Below, piece by piece: positions 59,590 through 64,000 of a stretch of 64,000 bases of DNA. A model generated the notes under the pieces. The model had not been told where the DNA came from. It did no database searches and saw nothing but the letters and a program-made list of their open reading frames with translations. The stretch is from contig NC_088303.1 of the NCBI RefSeq assembly GCF_032854445.1, positions 27,165,501 through 27,229,500 of the forward strand, written 5' to 3'. The position numbers were made by a program, and so were the translations under genes. The stretch is from Liolophura sinensis. Its lineage: Eukaryota; Mollusca; Polyplacophora; Chitonida; Chitonidae. The stretch's first letter is position 1. The number at the start of each line of letters is the position of its first letter.

Positions 59590-60345
59590 AATGTACACAA
59601 CGCTTAGCAATTTCACCTGACCTTTAGGTACACCCAGCACCCATGGGGCAATGGTAACTATATAGCCAGCCGAAAGGGAGGATCTTCGAGGTCAGTTTTA
59701 AAACGATTGTACTGTCTGCTCTCGTAACATCACTGCTGATTACAATCTGGGCGATTGCAGAGTTTGAGTTAAAAATGTATATCTGGTAACGATTCCCTGA
59801 ATCCAGCAATGTACGTTAACGCTTAAGCCATCTGGGAACGAAAAAACCGTTGCCCGTGGCATAGCTCAGTACCTGTGAAGGGAGCCGGTGACTTCACGGG
59901 CCATTTCCCAGAGTCAATCATCTCACCCAGCAACACGAGGCGCTGTCATAACGTAACAGAAAGGCAACAGGCACAGGGTACATATCTGGATGTGTCTGGA
60001 CAGGAAAAAATATCTCCCCAACAAATCGGATCATTTGATTTATTTCCCATGGGTTCACAGATTCAAAGTTAACCCAGGACGATTATGTAAAAGTTGAACA
60101 GTAAATACAAGGGCCAACCTGGCATCAGGGAGAAGGCACAGATAACGTTGGTAGTGGGATAAATATAGTCTATCTGGTGAGTGTGTATAGGAATATTGAA
60201 AAAGCAAATCATCTGAGAGTTTAGAACTGTCAACTGAGAGCATGACGTTAAATATTAAGTGATTGTCTCGCACAGATTTTTTCGAAGATATAAAAAGGAG
60301 TTTACGGATGAGAGAAGTACGTCCACGTTTTGCAAATTCAGTCAA
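59590..60345. repeat. D module, copy D4 (partial)
   Basis: ACACAACGCTTAGCAATTTC, CCTGAATCCAGCAATGTACG, GCCATCTGGGAACGAAAAAA, TTTCCCAGAGTCAATCATCT and CATGACGTTAAATATTAAGT align with D3 and, over the first part, with D1 and D2. Same orientation as the rest of the array. The short frames here lack support. Confidence 0.75.
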
Positions 60346-60483
60346 TTTAAATGCAATTCCGTAAGCATGTCAGCATATCATCAGTACGACAGGCTTTCCA
60401 GAACTGTTTTGCTTAATCTGATAAGGCTAAAGTTAAAAACGAAATAAAAAAAATAAAAAATCCAGGAAAATTCCTTAAATGTT

Positions 60484-61585
60484 CCGTATTTGCCCTGTGA
60501 TCCGCTTACGAGATGAACGCAGCTTTGCCATTATAATGGTTCAGTATTAGTCCCGTGATCTGCTTACAAGACGGACGCAGCTATACCATTATAATGGTTC
60601 CGTATTTGTTCCGTGATCTGCTTACGAGATGAACGCAGCTTTGCCATTATAATGGTTCAGTATTAGTCCCGTGATCTGCTTACAAGACGGACGCAGCTAT
60701 ACCATTATAATGGTTCCGTATTTGTCCCGTGATCTGCTTACAAGATGAACGCAGCTATGCCATTATAATAGTTCAGTATTTGTCCCGTGATCTGCTTACA
60801 AGATGGACGCAGCTATGCCATTATAATGGTTCAGTATTTGTTCCGTGATCTGCTTACAAGATGAACGCAGCTATGCCATTATAATGGTTCAGTATTTCTT
60901 CCATAATCTGCTTACAAGATGAACGCAGATATGCCATTATAATAGTTCAGTATTTGTCCCGTGATCTGCTTACAAGATGAACGGAGCTATGCCATTATAA
61001 TAGTTCAGTATTTGTCCCGTGATCTGCTTACAAGATGGACGCAGCTATGCCATTATAATGGTTCCGTATTTGTTCCGTGATCTGCTTACAAGATGGACGC
61101 AGCTATGCCATTATAATGGTTCCGTATTTGTCCCGTGATCTGCTTACAAGATGGACGCAGCTATGCCATTATAATAGTTCAGTATTTGTCCCGTGATCTG
61201 CTTACAAGATGAACGGAGCTATGCCATTATAATGGTTCAGTATTTGTCCCGTAATCTGCTTACAAGACGGACGCAGCTATGCCATTATAATGGTTCAGTA
61301 TTTGTCCCGTGAACTGCTTACAAGATGAACGGAGCTATGCCATTATAATAGTTCAGTATTTGTCCCGTGATCTGCTTACAAGATGGACGCAGCTATGCCA
61401 TTATAATAGTTCAGTATTTGTCCCGTGATCTGCTTACAAGATGAACGCAGCTATGCCATTATAATGGTTCAGTATTTGTCCCGTAATCTGCTTACAAGAC
61501 GGACGCAGCTATGCCATTATAATGGTTCAGTATTTGTCCCGTGAACTGCTTACAAGATGAACGCAGCTATGCCATTATAATGGTT
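60484..61585 (+). repeat. 58-bp satellite, 19 units without indels
   Basis: Each unit reads CAGTATTTGTCCCGTGATCT, GCTTACAAGATGGACGCAGC, TATGCCATTATAATGGTT. Unit starts fall exactly every 58 bp from 60484 (for example 61238 is unit 14 and 61586 the next boundary). Units 1 and 3 share private changes (ACGAGATG, GCTTTGCC), and units 2 and 4 are identical, so the left end is a 116-bp dimer. A GTAATCTGC unit followed by a GTGAACTGC unit occurs twice, 232 bp apart (61251 and 61483), so the right part has a four-unit period. Each unit holds CCATTATAATGG, a perfect 12-bp palindrome, or a one-base variant. Degenerate continuation reaches about 61710. Confidence 0.96.
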
Positions 61586-61710
61586 CAGTATTAGTCCCAT
61601 GATTTGATTGGACGTATCAAAATGCTTCAGCATTTGTTCCGTGATTTGTCCTGTCATCCTCTTACAAGCTGGATGCCTTAGGTCAGCAGTATGATTCAGT
61701 ATTTGTCTCC

Positions 61711-61885
61711 TTTATTTATTCATTTTATTGGTATTGTTCGCCTTACCCAAGAATATTATACTTATAACACGGCGGATAGCATTATTGTGGGAGGAAACCT
61801 CGCAAAACCCAGGGGAGACCCAGGACTGTAGGCAGGCTGCTGCAGACCTTCCCACATAAGACCGGAGATGCAGCCAGCAAGTGGT
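61711..61885 (-). mobile_element. SINE family A, diverged, abutting the satellite
   Basis: TTTATTTATTCATTTTATTG, GAATATTATACTTATAACAC, GGGAGGAAACCTCGC, CAGACCTTCCCACATAAGAC. The tRNA end is missing. The two overlapping minus-strand ORFs here are translations of the element. Confidence 0.85.
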
Positions 61886-61889
61886 TGCA

Positions 61890-64000
61890 CTAACAGCGTA
61901 ATCGGATGTTGATGCTTGGATAGAGAAAAAGGTATATGTAAGTACAGAGACATTCTGACAAAAGGAATTAGTCACTAGTCAGGTTTTATAAGCACTCAAC
62001 AGGAACACAATTTTAGCTAGTTAGAAAAGGATCCGGGACTTGCGTAGTAATTTGAGAATTAACAGCCCATACCATTATCGAGGAGGTTTTGGTCCAATTA
62101 GGTCAGACCTGGTCAAGTATGCAGGACAATCAACCGGAGATGTGGATAAAACGCTCCTGTATAAATGCATGACTTTATTTTGGGACGTCTGATTACTGTA
62201 TCCTATTGGACCAGCTTCATCTACAATCTCATTCAGGGGCACGGGCTCTGAGCATTAGACTGACCTTGTGACCCGGAAATAATTTGTCACAGTCATTCCT
62301 TTATCCGAAATCGCAGTGAAAAGGATTTCGAGCTGATGACTTTTCTAAGCAATACTCTGATGCCCCCAATCAGATGTCACGCGATAAGAAGTGATCATGA
62401 CTTCGATTTCGTTAACAAACTCAATTATTTGATCCTCTGTGCTGAGCTAACATTCCCTACAAAATAAAGTCGACATGCTTGGTATCCGGCCAGACTGGTA
62501 GGCCCCATGTACCAGTAAACTGTAAGGGGTAGCTGTACGTACTGACACGATCCTTAACAATGTCACGTTTACATCATGGCGATATTTTTATCCACTTTTA
62601 AGCGTGAAAGCAGACATCATACAAACACTTAAGAAGAGATATCTTTTCAGACGTTCATTCCGTTTACTGAGACCCCTATAAAACTCTAACATCCAAAACA
62701 CGAAATATTCTGCCTGGATAAAAGCTTTATTTGTCAGCGCAAATAATGACTGGAGTCTAACGGTAATCCATCGCTCGTGTGAAAAGTTTTGTAGTAAATT
62801 TATGTGGGTAAATGACTTTTAGATCAAGGCGGTAAACATGTTCATTTGATGCATATTATACTTGAAGACAACAATACTGATCAAAGAAAGACGTGGCTCA
62901 GTTCTAGCACAAACTAGCAGAACTGACGTGTTCTCGCAGAAGAACAACAGACGGTACATGTTCAGTTTTGTTTGATAGTTACACTTGATGTCAGTCTCAG
63001 CCTTTACAGTCTCTTCAAACCTCACTGTATTCGGTCTTTGTGGCATAAGGTAAAGGCTCCTGTACAAGCCAGCAACTCAAGCTTCAATCATAACGGTCAG
63101 CAGTTAATCAGACATTTCAGCACTTTGTCAGTATTCTGGTTAAAGATCAAAGGACTGAAGATACAGAAAAAGCCAGCTTGGCTTGACATGAACGATCATT
63201 ACCTGTACGTGATCATCTCATGCCACATACCATTAGCGCTGGTGGCAGTAAGAAGTAGCTGGTAACTTCCAAGACGCTGAATTTCATTAAATTGCCAACG
63301 TGCGTAGCAGTCGTATGTTGATTTGGTCGCCAAAATTACAAGGAACCGCCATCAAAGCGAATCATCATCATCACCACCACAATTACAGTAACAGGGACAG
63401 GACAGTAACACGTACATATTTAGTTTTGTGAGTGCACGTATAAATTATCCAGTATTGATCTATTATTGTTTTCATACAGAATCTGTGGAAAGAGACCAGT
63501 CTGTGAGACGTTTAGTGAAGATGAAATCGAACCAGTAAGGAATATTCCATGCCGTAAATCAGCCAAACAAAATGATCAGAATTTACTAAAATGTCGTTGA
63601 ACTTATCCAGTAATACATGCGATATATACATGTATTTTGGTACATGTATTACGTCCAAAATATTAACGCCTAATGACCACAATGTGGGACAGTGTTATGT
63701 TTACCAAAAAAAATCGCTTCTTCAGCATGTCTTAGTTTCAAAACTGTTTCTCGGGAGAAACAAACGAGCGGGCTATAACAGGTTGTGCAATAACAAGAAT
63801 AGTCATATTCTTCCATATGTATCAAAATGACCGCATATACACGTAGCTAGGCTGTCTGAAACGCAGAGCCCATGTCCGGAGGCTCGCATTATCACCGAAT
63901 GTGCATGTCTACTTCCCAGGCAGTGGACTAAATAACAGGCTTGGACGGATAAATTCATCCCTTGGTCAAACTGTTAAAAAGACGTATACGGTTAAGAGTA
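61890..64000. other. Unannotated stretch
   Basis: No supported gene, RNA or repeat to the end of the window. Confidence 0.5.

Noticed and set aside
60484-61585. Regular repeats that might be taken for a CRISPR array
   Set aside because: The 58-bp units are contiguous with no unique spacers, and the context is an animal genome. It is a satellite.

Overview
The window looks like nuclear DNA of a lophotrochozoan invertebrate, most likely a mollusc. Three things point there: an intronless animal rhodopsin-type GPCR; AT-leaning, intron-like or intergenic DNA with almost no long reading frames; and many copies of tRNA-headed SINEs. The commonest SINE (family A, ATTT-repeat tail, 3' block with GTATAAGTGAAATATTC) fits my recollection of the MetaSINE type found in bivalves and other invertebrates. 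I see no prokaryotic or organellar signal. Species cannot be told from this sequence.

Layout. 1-6.7 kb is gene-poor: a 29-bp minisatellite, two SINE remnants, a decayed retroelement with GIY-YIG-like and reverse-transcriptase-like pieces between direct repeats, and a roughly 40-bp degenerate tandem repeat. 6.7-8.1 kb holds the only confident protein-coding gene, a 432-residue class A GPCR on the minus strand, with a TATA-like box and an AATAAA signal. Two SINEs and an AC microsatellite lie just upstream of it. 10.2-11.1 kb is a nested pair: a 5'-truncated LINE with an RNase H C-terminus inside a SINE, bounded by an 11-bp target-site duplication. 13.5-14.3 kb is a solo LTR with a 4-bp duplication.

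14.7-60.4 kb is built from diverged copies of a few sequence modules, here called D, E and A, recurring on the same strand in the order D, E, A. The A module occurs at 16.9-21.4 (A1), 22.9-27.4 (A2) and, more diverged, 50.9-54.6 kb (A3). D occurs at 14.7, 29.8, 32.2, 46.3 and 59.6 kb, and E at 16.1, 35.1 and 49.6 kb. This is a local array of segmental duplications with later insertions: two SINEs lie in A1 at sites that are empty in A2, and a second solo LTR lies in A2 at a site that is empty in A1. Several minus-strand segments inside the modules keep protein-like similarity between copies, and a few short minus-strand ORFs start with signal-peptide-like sequence. They could be exons or relics of an expanded secreted-protein family, but no family is recognised and some copies have stops.

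60.5-61.6 kb is a satellite of 19 units of exactly 58 bp with higher-order structure, followed by another SINE. The rest, to 64 kb, shows nothing I can support. Apart from the GPCR, the window is best read as a repeat-rich intergenic or intronic region that has grown by segmental duplication and retrotransposition.
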